The notes under the pieces were generated by a model that worked only from the letters and a program-made list of their open reading frames with translations, was not told the DNA's origin and did not search any database. Shown piece after piece: positions 16,590 through 25,367 of a DNA stretch of 64,000 nt (position 1 is the stretch's first letter; every line of letters begins with the position of its first letter). The translations under genes were made by a program, and so were the position numbers. This DNA is from Desulfurobacterium thermolithotrophum DSM 11699 (lineage in GTDB: Bacteria > Aquificota > Aquificia > Desulfurobacteriales > Desulfurobacteriaceae): contig NC_015185.1 in assembly GCF_000191045.1 (NCBI RefSeq), forward strand, positions 1,184,501-1,248,500, given 5' to 3'.

Positions 16590-17516
16590 ATGAAGATTTG
16601 GGATATAGTCATTGTTGGAGCCGGTCCGGCAGGACTGGCTGCTGGCATATACGCTGGTCGCTCACAACTAAAAACTATCATTCTTGACCAAATGCTACCA
16701 GGAGGTCAGCTACTAATTACTGAGTTTATTGAAAACTATCCTGGTTTTTATGACGGAATAAGTGGCTTTGAACTTTCAGAAAAGCTAAGGATTCATGCAG
16801 AAAAGTTTGGAACTCTTATAGAAAATTCACAACCTGTAATAGCTGTTAATTTTGATGGAGAGCTCTTTAACATTAAAACTGAAAACAAAGAATTAAAAGG
16901 AAAAACTCTTATTTGGGCAGCAGGTTCTACTGCAAAGAAGCTAAATATTCCTGGAGAAGCTGAATTTGTAGGAAGAGGAGTTTCTTATTGTGCTGTTTGT
17001 GATGGAGCTTTTTTCAAAGATAGAATAGTTGCGGTCGTTGGTGGAGGAGATTCTGCTCTTGAAGAAGCACTTTATCTAACAAAGTTTGCAAGTAAAGTTT
17101 ATCTAATCCATAGAAGAGATAAATTCAGAGCAGTGAAATTGATCCAGGATAGAGTAAAGAAGAATGAAAAAATAGAACCTATTCTTAACAAGATAGTAGT
17201 TTCTATCAACGGAACGCAATTTGTAGAATCTCTTACTTTAAAAGATACCCAAACAGGAGAAATCACTGAACTACCTGTTGATGGTATTTTTATTTTTATT
17301 GGTAATGAACCAAATGTTGCTCCTATTTTACATCTTGTAGAAACAACCGAAAAAGGATTTATTATTACTGATGAAGAAATGAAGACAAAAACTCCTGGAC
17401 TCTTTGCAGCAGGAGACGTTAGGCATAAACCTTTAAAACAAGTGGTTACGGCTACAGCAGATGGTGCAACTGCAGCTATGTCTGCTGCAAAATTCTTAGA
17501 AGAAAAGGAAGGCTAA
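16590..17516 (+). CDS. trxB: thioredoxin reductase
   Basis: A 308-residue FAD-dependent thioredoxin-disulfide reductase. FAD site: DIVIVGAGPAGLAAGIYAGRS. Redox motif: SYCAVCDGAFF, a Cys-X-X-Cys with Ala-Val inside where many homologues have Ala-Thr. Nucleotide site: VAVVGGGDSALEEALYL, followed by IHRRDKFRA, the basic pair normally associated with NADPH. The C-terminus has TKTPGLFAAGDVRHKPLKQVVTA. It sits directly after trxA with a GGAG site, so the electron-transfer pair is made together. Confidence 0.96.
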   Translation: MKIWDIVIVGAGPAGLAAGIYAGRSQLKTIILDQMLPGGQLLITEFIENYPGFYDGISGFELSEKLRIHAEKFGTLIENSQPVIAVNFDGELFNIKTENKELKGKTLIWAAGSTAKKLNIPGEAEFVGRGVSYCAVCDGAFFKDRIVAVVGGGDSALEEALYLTKFASKVYLIHRRDKFRAVKLIQDRVKKNEKIEPILNKIVVSINGTQFVESLTLKDTQTGEITELPVDGIFIFIGNEPNVAPILHLVETTEKGFIITDEEMKTKTPGLFAAGDVRHKPLKQVVTATADGATAAMSAAKFLEEKEG

Positions 17517-17517
17517 G

Positions 17518-18078
17518 ATGAAAAAGCTCTTACTCATAGGATTAGCATTTTCTCTTGCTTTTTCTTTTAGCTGCGAAAAAGATAAAAATCAAGAGCCTCA
17601 AAAGGTTAAAACAGAAGAAACTTCTACCAGCCAAAACGGCATTAAGGCTTTTGACTTTAGTTTTACTGATGTTAATGGGAAACCTATAAAATTGTCTGAT
17701 TATAAGGGAAAGGTAGTTGTTCTTCAGTTTTTTGGAACTTATTGTTCTCCATGCAAAGCAGAAATACCATTTTTAAATAGACTTTATAAAGAGTACAATG
17801 GAAAGGTAGTGGTTATAGGTCTTTCAGTTGACTATATTGGTGAACCTTCGTCAAAACTTAAACCGTTTGTGGAAGAAATGAATATTTCTTATCCAGTTGT
17901 TGCTTCTAATGAAAAAGCATGGGAAAACTATGCAGGGAAAATTACGGGAATGGATTCAATTCCTCAAACATTCATAATAGATAAAGAAGGATACATAAGG
18001 TACTACAACGTTGGTTACATTCCACAGTATGACTCTCTTTTTGAAAAAGCAGTAAAAGAGCTTTTAGAAGAGAAGTGA
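17518..18078 (+). CDS. TlpA-like thioredoxin-fold lipoprotein
   Basis: A 186-residue exported protein. A signal peptide ends in a lipobox (FSFSC, Cys19), then a charged linker to about residue 42, then an AhpC/TSA-Redoxin type thioredoxin fold with FFGTYCSPC (Cys76, Cys79) and the cis-proline SIPQTFIID. This is the ResA/TlpA pattern: a membrane-anchored reductant for periplasmic disulfides, for example in cytochrome c maturation. It is one base after trxB and overlaps engB. The electron source in the periplasm (a CcdA/DsbD) is not in the window. Confidence 0.9.
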   Translation: MKKLLLIGLAFSLAFSFSCEKDKNQEPQKVKTEETSTSQNGIKAFDFSFTDVNGKPIKLSDYKGKVVVLQFFGTYCSPCKAEIPFLNRLYKEYNGKVVVIGLSVDYIGEPSSKLKPFVEEMNISYPVVASNEKAWENYAGKITGMDSIPQTFIIDKEGYIRYYNVGYIPQYDSLFEKAVKELLEEK

Positions 18079-18662
18079 TGAAGATAAAGAAGGTTAAACT
18101 TTACAAAACAGTTTATGCTCCTGAGGAGTTACCCCAAACTCCATATAAAGAAGTAGCTTTTGTAGGAAGATCAAATGTAGGAAAATCTTCCTTGTTAAAT
18201 ACGCTTGTAAATAACTACAAAATTGCAAAGGTAAGCTCTGAACCAGGAAAAACTCGCTCCGTTAACTTTTATTTAATAAACGACAAATTCTTTATGGTTG
18301 ATCTTCCAGGATATGGTTTTGCAAAGGTTCCTTTTAAAGAGCAAAAACGCTGGAGAGACCTAATAGAAAAATACTTAAAAGAAAGAGATACATTAAAAGG
18401 CGTTTTCCTTTTAGTTGACTCAAAGGTTGGACCTACAGAAAAAGATAAACAAATGAAAGATTGGCTTGACTTTTTCGGAATTCCATACGTTGTTGTTGCA
18501 ACAAAGGTTGATAAACTAAAGTCCTCTGAAAAACAGAAATTAAAAAGAAAGGTAGAAGAAGGGTTAAAAGATAAAAATTTAGAAATTATTCCTTTTTCTT
18601 CAAAGACAAGAGAAGGTAGAGTAGAAGTTTTAAAAAGAATAGAGAGACTCTTAGAAGCATAA
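18078..18662 (+). CDS. engB: ribosome biogenesis GTPase EngB/YsxC
   Basis: A 194-residue GTP-binding protein of the EngB (YihA/YsxC) family, needed for 50S subunit assembly. G1 GRSNVGKSSLLN, G2/switch EPGKTRSVNFY, G3 DLPGYGFAKVP, G4 ATKVDKL and G5 PFSSKTREG are all present in order. The ATG at 18078 overlaps the stop of the upstream gene; a GTG one codon earlier is also possible. recN starts three bases later. Length and motifs are normal. Confidence 0.96.
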   Translation: MKIKKVKLYKTVYAPEELPQTPYKEVAFVGRSNVGKSSLLNTLVNNYKIAKVSSEPGKTRSVNFYLINDKFFMVDLPGYGFAKVPFKEQKRWRDLIEKYLKERDTLKGVFLLVDSKVGPTEKDKQMKDWLDFFGIPYVVVATKVDKLKSSEKQKLKRKVEEGLKDKNLEIIPFSSKTREGRVEVLKRIERLLEA

Positions 18663-18665
18663 GAG

Positions 18666-20228
18666 ATGATAGAAGAACTTAGGCTTTCGTCTTTTGGTTC
18701 TATATCGGCAGAACTTTTATTTTCTCAAGGCTTTAACGTTATAATAGGAGAAACTGGAGCAGGTAAATCTCTTCTTCTTAGTTCCATAGAGTTTCTTAAA
18801 GGTAAAAAAAGTAATGTTGTTTTTGAAGGTAGTTTTGTTGAAGCAGTTTTTAATGTCCAAGGAGAAGAAATCTTTATAAGAAGAGAAATAAAAAATGGAC
18901 GCTCCAGATACTTTTTGAATGGAATGAGAGTGCCACAAAATTTAGTGGAAAAAAAGCTTTTTTCTCTAATAACTTTTCAATCTCAAAGGCAATCAATAGA
19001 ACTACTAAAACCTTCCTATCAACTAAAACTCCTTGATGTATTTTCAATAGTAACTCCTCTTCTTAAAGAGTATAAAAAGATTTATGAGCTTTATAGACAG
19101 AAGGAAACAGAGTTAAAAAAGCTACTTGATGAAATGTCTGCTAAGGATAGAGAAATAGATATTCTTCGTTTTCAAATAGAAGAAATAAAAAGTGTAAACT
19201 TTCAAAAAGGAGAGGAAGAAGAACTCTTAGCTTTAAGGGAAGTTCTTTTAAAATCTGAAAGTGTGAAAAGATTTAAAAGCCTTGCAAAAAGATTTCTTTA
19301 TGATGGAGAAGATTCAGCTCTTGAAAAGATAGAAGTAGTTATCAGAGAACTTGAAGAACTTGGAGTAGGAGAGGAAATTCTTAATAGACTTAACTCTGTT
19401 TACTATGAAATAGAAGATATCTATTCTGAAATAGAAAAGTCTTTTGTAATTCCAGAAGAAGACATTTCTCTTGAAGCTGTTGAAGAGCGTCTTTACGAAA
19501 TCGAAAAGTTGAAAAGAAAATATGGAAACTCTTACGAAGAAGTTCAGAAATTCTTGAAAAAAATAGAAAGAAGATTAGAAGCTCTTGAAAATTTAGATTT
19601 CGAAGTAGAAAAAGTTCAAAGAGATTTAGAAGAATTAAGAAAGGAACTTGAAAGTTTGGCAAACAAAATTTCTGAACTTAGAAAAAAAGGAGCAGAAAAA
19701 TTAAAAGAATACTTGATTTCTTCTTTTTCTGAACTTTGTATGGAATCAGCACGGTTTGAAATAAAACTTAAACCATTAGAGGACTTTTTACCAACAGGTA
19801 AAGATTCTGTGGAGTTTCTATTTTCAGGAAATCCGAAACTTCCTCTTTCTTTGCTATCTAGTTCTATTTCTGGTGGAGAGCTCTCAAGATTTCTCCTTTC
19901 TGTTCTTACTTTTTTTACAGATTCAAAAACAACTATTGTTTTTGATGAAATTGATTCAGGAATGTCTGGTAAAGTGCTATCAAAGGTTGCAGAAAAGCTA
20001 AGAAAAATCTCTCAAAAACAACAAATAATTGCTGTAACTCATTCTCCCCAAATTCTTGCAGCAGCAGATAAAGTTTTCAAAGTAGAAAAAGACCAAAAAG
20101 GAGAAGTCATTGTAAAAACTTTATCAGATGAAGAAAAGAAAAGAGAAATTGCTATAATGATTGCTGGAAGGATAACTGAAGGAAGTTTAAGTGCAGCTGA
20201 AGATCTTTTAAATAGATGGGAGGAGTGA
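18666..20228 (+). CDS. recN: DNA repair protein RecN
   Basis: A 520-residue SMC-like ATPase that acts in double-strand break repair. Walker A is GETGAGKSLL near residue 30; the N-lobe continues with FLNGMRVPQNL and LITFQSQRQSIELL. Two long coiled-coil arms (about 130-340) follow, and the C-lobe has SISGGELSRFLLSVLTFF (signature), TIVFDEIDSGMSGKV (Walker B) and QIIAVTHSPQILAAADK. It is about 30 residues shorter than E. coli RecN, mainly in the arms. The nhaD-like ATG overlaps its stop codon. Confidence 0.93.
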   Translation: MIEELRLSSFGSISAELLFSQGFNVIIGETGAGKSLLLSSIEFLKGKKSNVVFEGSFVEAVFNVQGEEIFIRREIKNGRSRYFLNGMRVPQNLVEKKLFSLITFQSQRQSIELLKPSYQLKLLDVFSIVTPLLKEYKKIYELYRQKETELKKLLDEMSAKDREIDILRFQIEEIKSVNFQKGEEEELLALREVLLKSESVKRFKSLAKRFLYDGEDSALEKIEVVIRELEELGVGEEILNRLNSVYYEIEDIYSEIEKSFVIPEEDISLEAVEERLYEIEKLKRKYGNSYEEVQKFLKKIERRLEALENLDFEVEKVQRDLEELRKELESLANKISELRKKGAEKLKEYLISSFSELCMESARFEIKLKPLEDFLPTGKDSVEFLFSGNPKLPLSLLSSSISGGELSRFLLSVLTFFTDSKTTIVFDEIDSGMSGKVLSKVAEKLRKISQKQQIIAVTHSPQILAAADKVFKVEKDQKGEVIVKTLSDEEKKREIAIMIAGRITEGSLSAAEDLLNRWEE

Positions 20229-21601
20229 TGGGTCACGGAATGGAAAGCAGTCATGAAGCAGTAGGAGGAATACTTCATGCATTTAACATTCATTTAACAA
20301 AAGCGGAACTTGCTGAACTTTCTGTCCTTTTGTTTGTTGCAACTTACGCCATGATTTTACTTGAAAAATTCTTCCACAGAACTATTGCAGCCTTAGTTGG
20401 AGCTTCTTTAGTTCTTGTTATCGGTGTTATCACTCCTGAAAAAGCTTGGGAAGCAATAGATCAAAATACCATTCTCCTTCTTTTTGGAATGATGAACATT
20501 GTTACAGTTATGGGTAAAAGCGGTTTCTTCCATATTGTTGCAGCAAAAGCAGTTAAACTTACCAAAGGTTCTCCAACAAAAGTACTTTGGGTTTTTTCTC
20601 TTTTAACAGCAGTTTTCTCAGCATTTCTTGACAACGTTACAACAGTTCTTTTCATGGCACCTGTAATGATTAACATTGCTGAGAAATTAAAACTCAATCC
20701 AATCCCTTACCTTATAGCTATCGTTCTTGCTTCAAATACCGGCGGTACTGCTACACTTATTGGTGATCCTCCAAACATAATTATTGGAAGTATTGCAGGG
20801 AAGACTTTCAACGATTTCCTTATAGAAGTTGCTCCTTATGCAATTATTGCATTCATTCTTGGGCTTATTGTTATGCACATTATGATGGCAAAGGGCGGAT
20901 TTTTACAAGCAAAAGCCTCTCAAGAGGAATTAAAAGAAATTCTTTCTGGAAAAGTTGATGAATCACTTCTTGACAGAAAACTTATGAAAAAATCTGTAAC
21001 TATTTTCATCATAACTATCATCTTATTTATAGTTGGCCATAACTTGGGACTTGAACCGGGAGTTATAGCCATTCTGATGGCTACAATCTTAGCACTTGTT
21101 AGCGGACTTTCTCCCGCTTGGATACTTGAAAGAGTAGAGTGGACTACTCTTATCTTTTTCATGGGCTTATTTATGGTCGTTGGAGCTCTTGAAGTTAACG
21201 GAGTTTTCGAAACTGCAGCAAATTGGCTCATAAAGGAAATTGGAAATAACATTCATCAAGGTATTCTGATAGTTGGCTTTACTTCTGCAATAATATCAGG
21301 ATTTGTTGATAACATTCCATTCACTATGTCCATGGCTTATGTCCTAAAAGGAATGGAAGCTCAAATGGGAAGTATTATGGATCCTCTTTGGTGGTCTTTA
21401 TCTCTTGGAGCATGTCTTGGTGGTAACCTAACTTTAATTGGAGCTTCTGCAAATATTGTTACTGCAGATATAGCTGAAAGAAACGGGTACAAAATAGATT
21501 TCTTTAAATTTATGAAATATGGAACTCCTGTAGCTATTGTAACAGTTGTAGTTGCACTCGTTTTATTCTACATAGAACATGCCATCTTTGGAGGAATTTA
21601 A
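20228..21601 (+). CDS. NhaD-like ion transporter (IT superfamily)
   Basis: A 457-residue membrane protein with about 12 hydrophobic segments, of the ArsB/NhaD (IT) superfamily. Key repeats are FLDNVTTVLFMAPVMI and ASNTGGTATLIGDPPNIIIGS in the first half, mirrored by FVDNIPFTMSMAYV and LGGNLTLIGASANIV in the second, the inverted repeat and double-hairpin signature of the family. The closest functional match I can name is the Na+/H+ antiporter NhaD; an arsenite or carboxylate permease cannot be ruled out. The ATG at 20228 is 5 bases after GGAGG. A His-containing N-terminus (HGMESSH) precedes helix 1. Confidence 0.85.
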   Translation: MGHGMESSHEAVGGILHAFNIHLTKAELAELSVLLFVATYAMILLEKFFHRTIAALVGASLVLVIGVITPEKAWEAIDQNTILLLFGMMNIVTVMGKSGFFHIVAAKAVKLTKGSPTKVLWVFSLLTAVFSAFLDNVTTVLFMAPVMINIAEKLKLNPIPYLIAIVLASNTGGTATLIGDPPNIIIGSIAGKTFNDFLIEVAPYAIIAFILGLIVMHIMMAKGGFLQAKASQEELKEILSGKVDESLLDRKLMKKSVTIFIITIILFIVGHNLGLEPGVIAILMATILALVSGLSPAWILERVEWTTLIFFMGLFMVVGALEVNGVFETAANWLIKEIGNNIHQGILIVGFTSAIISGFVDNIPFTMSMAYVLKGMEAQMGSIMDPLWWSLSLGACLGGNLTLIGASANIVTADIAERNGYKIDFFKFMKYGTPVAIVTVVVALVLFYIEHAIFGGI

Positions 21602-22107
21602 TGTTAAAACTCTTAGAAAGAGTCTTTGAAGGAATCTTATGGCGTTCAAGATGGATGGTAATATTGGCTGTAATTTTTTCTCTTTTTGCTGCTTTAAGTC
21701 TTTTCATTGTTGCTTCTGTTGAAATATACGAACCAATAAAACATCTTTTTAAAAACCACTTCCATATTACATCAGAAGACCATGGATTTCTTGTAGGTGC
21801 CATAATAAGTGCTATTGATCTATATCTTATCGCTACCGTTCTAATTATATTTTCTCTTGGTCTTTATGAACTTTTTATAAGCAAAATAGACGAAGCAGAA
21901 GGAGAAGGACATTCGAAATTACTTGCTATTCATAGTCTAGATGATTTAAAAGGAAAATTAGGTAGAGTTGTCTTAATGGTTTTAATTGTCACTTTTTTTA
22001 AATACTCAATTCATATAAAGTATGAAACACCTGTTGAAACTCTTTATCTTGCAGCAGGTGTCCTTATGCTTGCACTTGCACTCTACTTCAGTCATAAAGA
22101 CCACTAA
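21601..22107 (+). CDS. YqhA/UPF0114 family membrane protein
   Basis: A 168-residue inner-membrane protein with four hydrophobic helices (about residues 15-40, 60-88, 118-135 and 143-162). LLERVFEGILWRSRWMVILAV and SAIDLYLIATVLIIFSLGLYELF are typical of the YqhA (UPF0114) family, whose function is unknown. It begins on the last base of the NhaD-like gene's stop, so both may act on ion or envelope homeostasis (inference). The flagellar cluster begins 20 bases later on the same strand. Confidence 0.85.
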   Translation: MLKLLERVFEGILWRSRWMVILAVIFSLFAALSLFIVASVEIYEPIKHLFKNHFHITSEDHGFLVGAIISAIDLYLIATVLIIFSLGLYELFISKIDEAEGEGHSKLLAIHSLDDLKGKLGRVVLMVLIVTFFKYSIHIKYETPVETLYLAAGVLMLALALYFSHKDH

Positions 22108-22127
22108 AATTGATAAGGGGCTTAATA

Positions 22128-23162
22128 ATGCCTGAAGAGGAAAAACTACAGAGAACTGAAAGAATTACAGGGGCACAAAAAGCAGCTATTCTTATATTAA
22201 CTTTGCCTGAAGATATAGCTGTTAATGTAATTAAGAACTTAAAGGAACATGAATTAAATAAGCTTGCTAAAACTATTTTGACTCTTGGGACTATAAAACG
22301 CGATATGGTTAAACTTGTATTAAAAGAAGCAAGAGATGAATTAGCAGAAATTGCTCCTTTAAAAACAGCTCCTAATGAGCTTAGAAGACTTTTAGAAAAG
22401 GCATTACCTCCAGAAAAGCTTCAAAAACTTCTCGAAGAAACGATGATGACAGAATCTGGAAAAGTTATTTTTAACGAACTCCAAAAGCTAGATCCAAAAT
22501 TTATTGCTAAACTAATTGAAAAAGAACATCCTCAGATTATTGCAATAATACTTTCTCAGTTAAAACCCACAAAAGCTGCGGATGTCATTCAATACTTACC
22601 TAAAAGATTGGGAATTACAAACGTTCAAGAAGAAGTCATAAAAAGATTAGCTATGCTTGAGAAAGTTTCTATGAAAACTCTCAGAATTGTTACCGATGCT
22701 CTAGAAGAAGAACTTGCATCTCTTGGTGCAGGTAAAGAAGAAACATTAAGTGGTATAGATATTGCTGCAGAAATAGTTAATAATCTACCTAAGGAAATTG
22801 CTCAAGACCTCCTTGACGAAATTAGGAAAGAAAATCCTTCTCTTGCAGACTCCATTGAAGAAAGAATGTTCAAGTTTGAAGATATTATTAAACTAGACAA
22901 TAGAGCAATTATTGAAATTCTTAAAGCAGTTGACAAAAACGACCTTTTACTTGCCCTTAAAGGTGCTCCAGAGGATATTCTCAATAAATTCCTTTCCAAC
23001 ATGTCAAAAAGAGCTGCTCAAATGTTCTTAGAAGATATGGAAGCTCTTGGTCCGGTCAAAAAGTCAGATGTTGAAAAAGCTAGAAAGAAAGTTATTGCTA
23101 TAATAAAGAAACTTGCAGAAGAAGGAAAGATAGAGCTAGGAGGCTCTGAAGAATTAGTCTAA
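22128..23162 (+). CDS. fliG: flagellar motor switch protein FliG
   Basis: FliG, 344 residues, forms the upper C ring and contacts the stator. N-terminal MS-ring-binding domain: ERITGAQKAAILILTLPEDIA. Middle domain: IEKEHPQIIAIILSQLKPTKAADVIQYLP, including the EHPQ motif that binds FliM. C-terminal torque domain: MFKFEDIIKLDNRAIIEIL with the charged residues used for stator contact, then LALKGAPEDILNKFLSNMSKRAAQMF. The ATG at 22128 follows an AAGGGG site; a TTG six codons earlier is unlikely. It opens the large flagellar run. Confidence 0.97.
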   Translation: MPEEEKLQRTERITGAQKAAILILTLPEDIAVNVIKNLKEHELNKLAKTILTLGTIKRDMVKLVLKEARDELAEIAPLKTAPNELRRLLEKALPPEKLQKLLEETMMTESGKVIFNELQKLDPKFIAKLIEKEHPQIIAIILSQLKPTKAADVIQYLPKRLGITNVQEEVIKRLAMLEKVSMKTLRIVTDALEEELASLGAGKEETLSGIDIAAEIVNNLPKEIAQDLLDEIRKENPSLADSIEERMFKFEDIIKLDNRAIIEILKAVDKNDLLLALKGAPEDILNKFLSNMSKRAAQMFLEDMEALGPVKKSDVEKARKKVIAIIKKLAEEGKIELGGSEELV

Positions 23163-23177
23163 CTACTTGGAGGATAA

Positions 23178-24224
23178 GTGTCGGAAGAATTTCTTTCTCA
23201 AGAAGAAATAGACGCTTTGCTGGGAGGTGATAGTAATTCTTCCTCAGAAGAGCAAAAATTAGAAGTAGCTCCTTTTGATTTTTCTCTAGTAGAACACATA
23301 AAAAAAGGTGGTGTTCCTGGTCTTGAGCTTTTACTTGAAAGATGGATAAAGATATACAGTGAAGAGATTAGAAGATTAGTTCCACAAATTAACATGGTTA
23401 CTAAAGAATCTGTTTACATAACTCGCTTTAATAATTTCATGTCTAAAATTCCTCTTCCAGCTAGTTATAGTATAGTCTCTATGAAACCTTTAAAGGATAA
23501 TTTCCTTTTAGTCCTTGATTCAAGACTTGTCTTTGTTGTTATAAGCGTCATGTTTGGAGGTCCTGCTCAACCTTTTAAAATAGAGGGAAGAGAATTTACA
23601 AAATTGGAAACAAGAATCATAGACGATATAGTAAAAATTTCACTTTCTACATTTCAACATACGTGGAAAGATGTTTATCCTGTTGAATTTGAACTTAAAT
23701 CAATAGAACTTAATCCAGCCCTTGCACGCATTGTTTCAGGTAATGATAGAGTTATCGTTGTCGAGTGTACCATGGATGTAGACGGATACGAAGCTCCCTT
23801 TTTCTTCTGTTTCCCTCAAGGAATGTTTTTACCTATAAAGGAGTTAATTTTTTCAGAAGCTGTATTTGCTGAAAAAGATCCTGTTTGGGAAAAACATTTA
23901 ACAAAAAAACTTTTGAAGACTGAACTAAAATTAACTTTAGAATTAACTAGAAAAAATTTCTTTTTAAGAGAACTTCTTAGTTGGAAAGAAGGTGATGAAA
24001 TTCTTTTAGATATTTCTAAAGATGAATTTGTTAAACTTTATGTAGAGGACAAGCCAAAATTTTGGGCAAAACTTGGGAAAATTAAAGACAAATATGCAGC
24101 ACTTGTTGTAGATATGATAAATGGGGAGAATAATGGCGGAAAACGAGAAAAATCAGGAACAGAACCAGAATCAGGAAGAGAAAAGTCAGGAAGAATTAGC
24201 CAAGGAATGGGAGGAAGCTCTTAA
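23178..24224 (+). CDS. fliM: flagellar motor switch protein FliM
   Basis: FliM, 348 residues, GTG start after GGAGG. The N-terminus has LSQEEIDALLGG, the CheY-P-binding segment. A CheC-like middle domain follows (about residues 40-240), with the FliG-contact region around FGGPAQPFKIEGREFT. A C-terminal SpoA domain (about 250-318) ends near KYAALVVDMIN. The last 30 residues (Gly/Lys/Glu/Ser-rich) go beyond the usual end of the family and are encoded in DNA that also encodes the start of FliN in another frame. FliM joins FliG to the FliN ring and reverses rotation. Confidence 0.96.
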   Translation: MSEEFLSQEEIDALLGGDSNSSSEEQKLEVAPFDFSLVEHIKKGGVPGLELLLERWIKIYSEEIRRLVPQINMVTKESVYITRFNNFMSKIPLPASYSIVSMKPLKDNFLLVLDSRLVFVVISVMFGGPAQPFKIEGREFTKLETRIIDDIVKISLSTFQHTWKDVYPVEFELKSIELNPALARIVSGNDRVIVVECTMDVDGYEAPFFFCFPQGMFLPIKELIFSEAVFAEKDPVWEKHLTKKLLKTELKLTLELTRKNFFLRELLSWKEGDEILLDISKDEFVKLYVEDKPKFWAKLGKIKDKYAALVVDMINGENNGGKREKSGTEPESGREKSGRISQGMGGSS

Positions 24225-24633
24225 ACAACAGCAAACTGATTCTCAAGAATCCGAAGAAGACATTATGAAAGCTTGGGAAAATGCATTAAAAGAGCAAGAA
24301 TCTTTAGAAGGTGAAGAAGAACAAGTAGAAGAAAAAGAAGTTTCTGACTACGAAAGAAAGGAAGAAGAGGAAGAAAAACTAGAACTCCTAAAAGACATTC
24401 CTTTAGAAGTAAGTATAGAAATTGGAAGCACCTCCCTTCCTCTTGAGGAAATACTAAAGCTTCATACTAATAGTATTGTTGAGTTAGATAGATATATTCA
24501 TGAACCTGTTGATATAAAGATTAATGGTAAACTAGTAGCAAAGGGAAAGCTCTACACTATACGAGAGAACTATGGTATAAAGATTACGCAAATAATAACA
24601 CCTGAAGAAAGAATGAAACTTTTAGAGGATTAA
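24133..24633 (+). CDS. fliN: flagellar motor switch protein FliN (long acidic form)
   Basis: FliN, 166 residues. The C-terminal 75 residues are the SpoA domain (DIPLEVSIEIGSTSLPLEEILKL, IHEPVDIKINGKLVAKGKLYTIRENYGIKITQI). The N-terminal 85 residues are a Glu/Gln-rich linker with two short repeats, LAKEWEEALKQQ and IMKAWENALKEQ, that could be FliH- or CheC-type docking helices (inference). The ATG at 24133 has GGGGAG four bases upstream; an earlier ATG lacks a site. It overlaps fliM by 92 bases in another frame. A second, SpoA-only FliN occurs at 44.9 kb. Confidence 0.93.
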   Translation: MAENEKNQEQNQNQEEKSQEELAKEWEEALKQQQTDSQESEEDIMKAWENALKEQESLEGEEEQVEEKEVSDYERKEEEEEKLELLKDIPLEVSIEIGSTSLPLEEILKLHTNSIVELDRYIHEPVDIKINGKLVAKGKLYTIRENYGIKITQIITPEERMKLLED

Positions 24634-24635
24634 CT

Positions 24636-25352
24636 ATGGGATTAACTCTTCAGGCACTTTATGTTTTGGCTGCAGGTGGAGAAAGAGCTGTTGAACAGTT
24701 AGATACTGCAGCTAACAATATTGCTAACATTAATACACCAGGTTTTAAAAAGTTAATAGAAGAAGAAATGTCTCAGCACATTCCTGATAATAAAGGAGAT
24801 GCAAATAATCTTTTGATTTTTCCAAGATTTAAAGCAACTCATATTGTTTTAGAACAAGGGACTCTACAAAAAACTGATAATCCGCTCGATCTTGCTCTAA
24901 AAGGAAATGGCTTTTTTGCAGTTAAGACAAAAACAGGAGAACTTTACACAAGAAATGGACACTTTTTCTTAAATGCTGAAGGGAAACTTGTCGATTCTAA
25001 AGGAAATCCTGTCCTTGATATATCAGATAAAGAAATTTTACTTATTAAAAATGAACCTATACACATAACGGAAGATGGTGTCGTATATCAAGGAAATAAA
25101 AAAGTTGCTGTTTTGAAAATTGTGAATTTTCAATCTGTAAAACCAATAGGTGATAGTTATTATGCTGGTAATGGAACTCCTTTACCGACAGAAGCAAAAG
25201 TTTTACAAGGTTTTCTTGAATCGTCAAATGTTGATCCTGTAAAAGAAATGGTTGAACTTATAAACGCTCAAAGAAGATTCGAAATTTATGGAAATCTCAT
25301 AAGAGGTCTAGACCAACTAAACCTTAAAAGCAATGAAATAGGCAAAGTATAA
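24636..25352 (+). CDS. flgF: flagellar basal-body rod protein FlgF
   Basis: A 238-residue proximal rod protein. N-terminal rod motif: LDTAANNIANINTPGFKKL. Middle: LDLALKGNGFFAVKTKTGELYTRNGHFFLNAEGKLVD. C-terminal coiled coil: SNVDPVKEMVELINAQRRFEIYG. It is shorter than FlgG next door and has the early-rod features, so FlgF is the best call, though FlgF and FlgG are close relatives. It starts two bases after fliN. Confidence 0.92.
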   Translation: MGLTLQALYVLAAGGERAVEQLDTAANNIANINTPGFKKLIEEEMSQHIPDNKGDANNLLIFPRFKATHIVLEQGTLQKTDNPLDLALKGNGFFAVKTKTGELYTRNGHFFLNAEGKLVDSKGNPVLDISDKEILLIKNEPIHITEDGVVYQGNKKVAVLKIVNFQSVKPIGDSYYAGNGTPLPTEAKVLQGFLESSNVDPVKEMVELINAQRRFEIYGNLIRGLDQLNLKSNEIGKV

Positions 25353-25367
25353 GTTTAGGAGGAAAGA

